Assembly: GCA_963930655.1 (NCBI GenBank)
Contig: OZ005603.1
Span: forward strand, 22,520,201-22,584,200
Reading direction: 5' to 3'
Length of the DNA stretch: 64,000 nucleotides
DNA from: Myrica gale
Lineage: Eukaryota > Streptophyta > Magnoliopsida > Fagales > Myricaceae
Both the position numbers and the translations under genes were made by a program. The notes under the pieces are model-generated. The model did not search any database. It saw only the letters and a list, made by a program, of their open reading frames with translations, and had not been told where the DNA came from. Positions 63,354 to 64,000 of this stretch are shown piece after piece. Numbering within the stretch: the stretch's first letter is position 1; each line of letters begins with the position of its first letter.

Positions 63354-64000
63354 AATTCTTTCTTCAACAATTATCTTCTGAATAAATTCGGTCATTTAAT
63401 GGCATAGATGTGTTTCCTTTGTTTGTCTGTTTGTCTGGACGTGTTTGGGAGTTTTTTGTTCCTGTTTTGTCTTGATCTTGACCTTCATTGTGATAGCTGA
63501 TGTGGATTTTACTGGATCGTGTTTAAAAATTGACTATTTGGGTTGTGGATTCGAAGTTTAATTGGTGAAAAAAAGTTAGGGAAATATGAAGAGATTTGAA
63601 ATGGTGGATTTTTTGAGCTTTTTCTTTGGGATTCGAGAGAATAATGGATTCGACTGAAGTTAGTTAAAGTTGAGCTTTTGGCATTGTAAAGAAGCTGAGG
63701 CAAAGTTCTGCTTTCTTGTCATTGTGTCAGTTTCCTAAGCAACGGAAACTTTGAATTTTGAATTATTTCAAATTGATGATCCGCTTGATGGGGTTCAAGA
63801 TAACTTCTTTAGTGTTTTGGAATAATTAATTGAAGCTGTCACGCATCTTGTTGTTTCATTTGTATTGTGGTGTTTAATTTAGGTAATGTGGGAGGTTAAA
63901 AACATAAAATAACTGTGATTTATGTCGAATCTGGAAAAAGTTGGAACTCACTAAATGTCTTGATTACAGGAACACTTAAAAGAACATTCCAAAATTAATG
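63354..64000 (+). other. Putative first intron, nothing else seen
   Basis: T-rich, low-coding sequence fitting an intron. A 'gattacag' at about 63963-63970 could be an acceptor, but the following bases do not encode a recognisable syntaxin sequence. Confidence 0.3.

Overview
This window reads as nuclear DNA of a flowering plant, probably a woody eudicot. It is AT-rich, its genes have introns, and it is packed with nested plant transposable elements: an Athila-type Ty3/gypsy, long 3-4 kb gypsy LTRs, and CACTA, MULE, hAT and MITE elements. The species cannot be named from the sequence alone.

Host genes are few. At 3176-4459 (minus) lies a two-exon bHLH transcription factor of the TMO5/bHLH30 type. 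At 28822-30624 (minus) is a SURF6/Rrp14-like nucleolar protein whose promoter carries telo-box-like and site II-like motifs. Next to it, divergently placed, a small plus-strand gene (coding 35155-35706) encodes a stand-alone zinc-binding domain related to the C-terminus of Yvh1/DUSP12. Both neighbours therefore point to ribosome biogenesis. At 36338-37708 (minus) is a 456-residue Lys/Glu-rich protein with a far-upstream TATA box and a probable 5'UTR intron. At the right edge (63334) the first codons of a possible SYP132-like syntaxin begin and run out of the window. Gene relics include a PRISE/VEP1 reductase fragment (2269-2530), a short organellar 16S rRNA piece (about 2773-2817) and an SRP54 fragment that keeps an intron (about 61934-62150).

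The rest is layered transposons. 5742-7344 is a non-autonomous CACTA element with a 3-bp target duplication. About 9970-15294 is the 5' part of an Athila element (LTR, tRNA-Asp primer site, gag, protease, partial RT), interrupted by a 481-bp TRIM with a perfect 5-bp duplication. A reverse-oriented long gypsy LTR (15295-18429) then truncates it. 18430-25560 holds a GRF-type ORF remnant and a decayed MuDR transposase gene. 26292-27811 is the 3' half of a hAT element. 40839-41479 is a small hAT MITE. 44931-48060 and 48581-52436 are two solo LTRs, each with a perfect 5-bp duplication, flanking a MULE fragment. 54427-55960 is an inverted-repeat element holding a piece of a copia element. 56160-58640 is a gypsy pol relic split by a 1514-bp Pack-MULE. 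58640-61708 is a broken CACTA element with TNP2- and TNP1-type coding pieces.

The two signals most worth following are these. First, the long LTRs contain arrays of short hairpins: a conserved ~20-base loop is flanked by stems that differ in sequence yet stay complementary. Second, a Pack-MULE (56815-58328, 9-bp target duplication, ~140-bp terminal inverted repeats) carries a GC-rich fragment of a DUF3537-family membrane-protein gene and a second unrecognised coiled-coil fragment. All identifications rest on motif recognition by eye; no database search was run.
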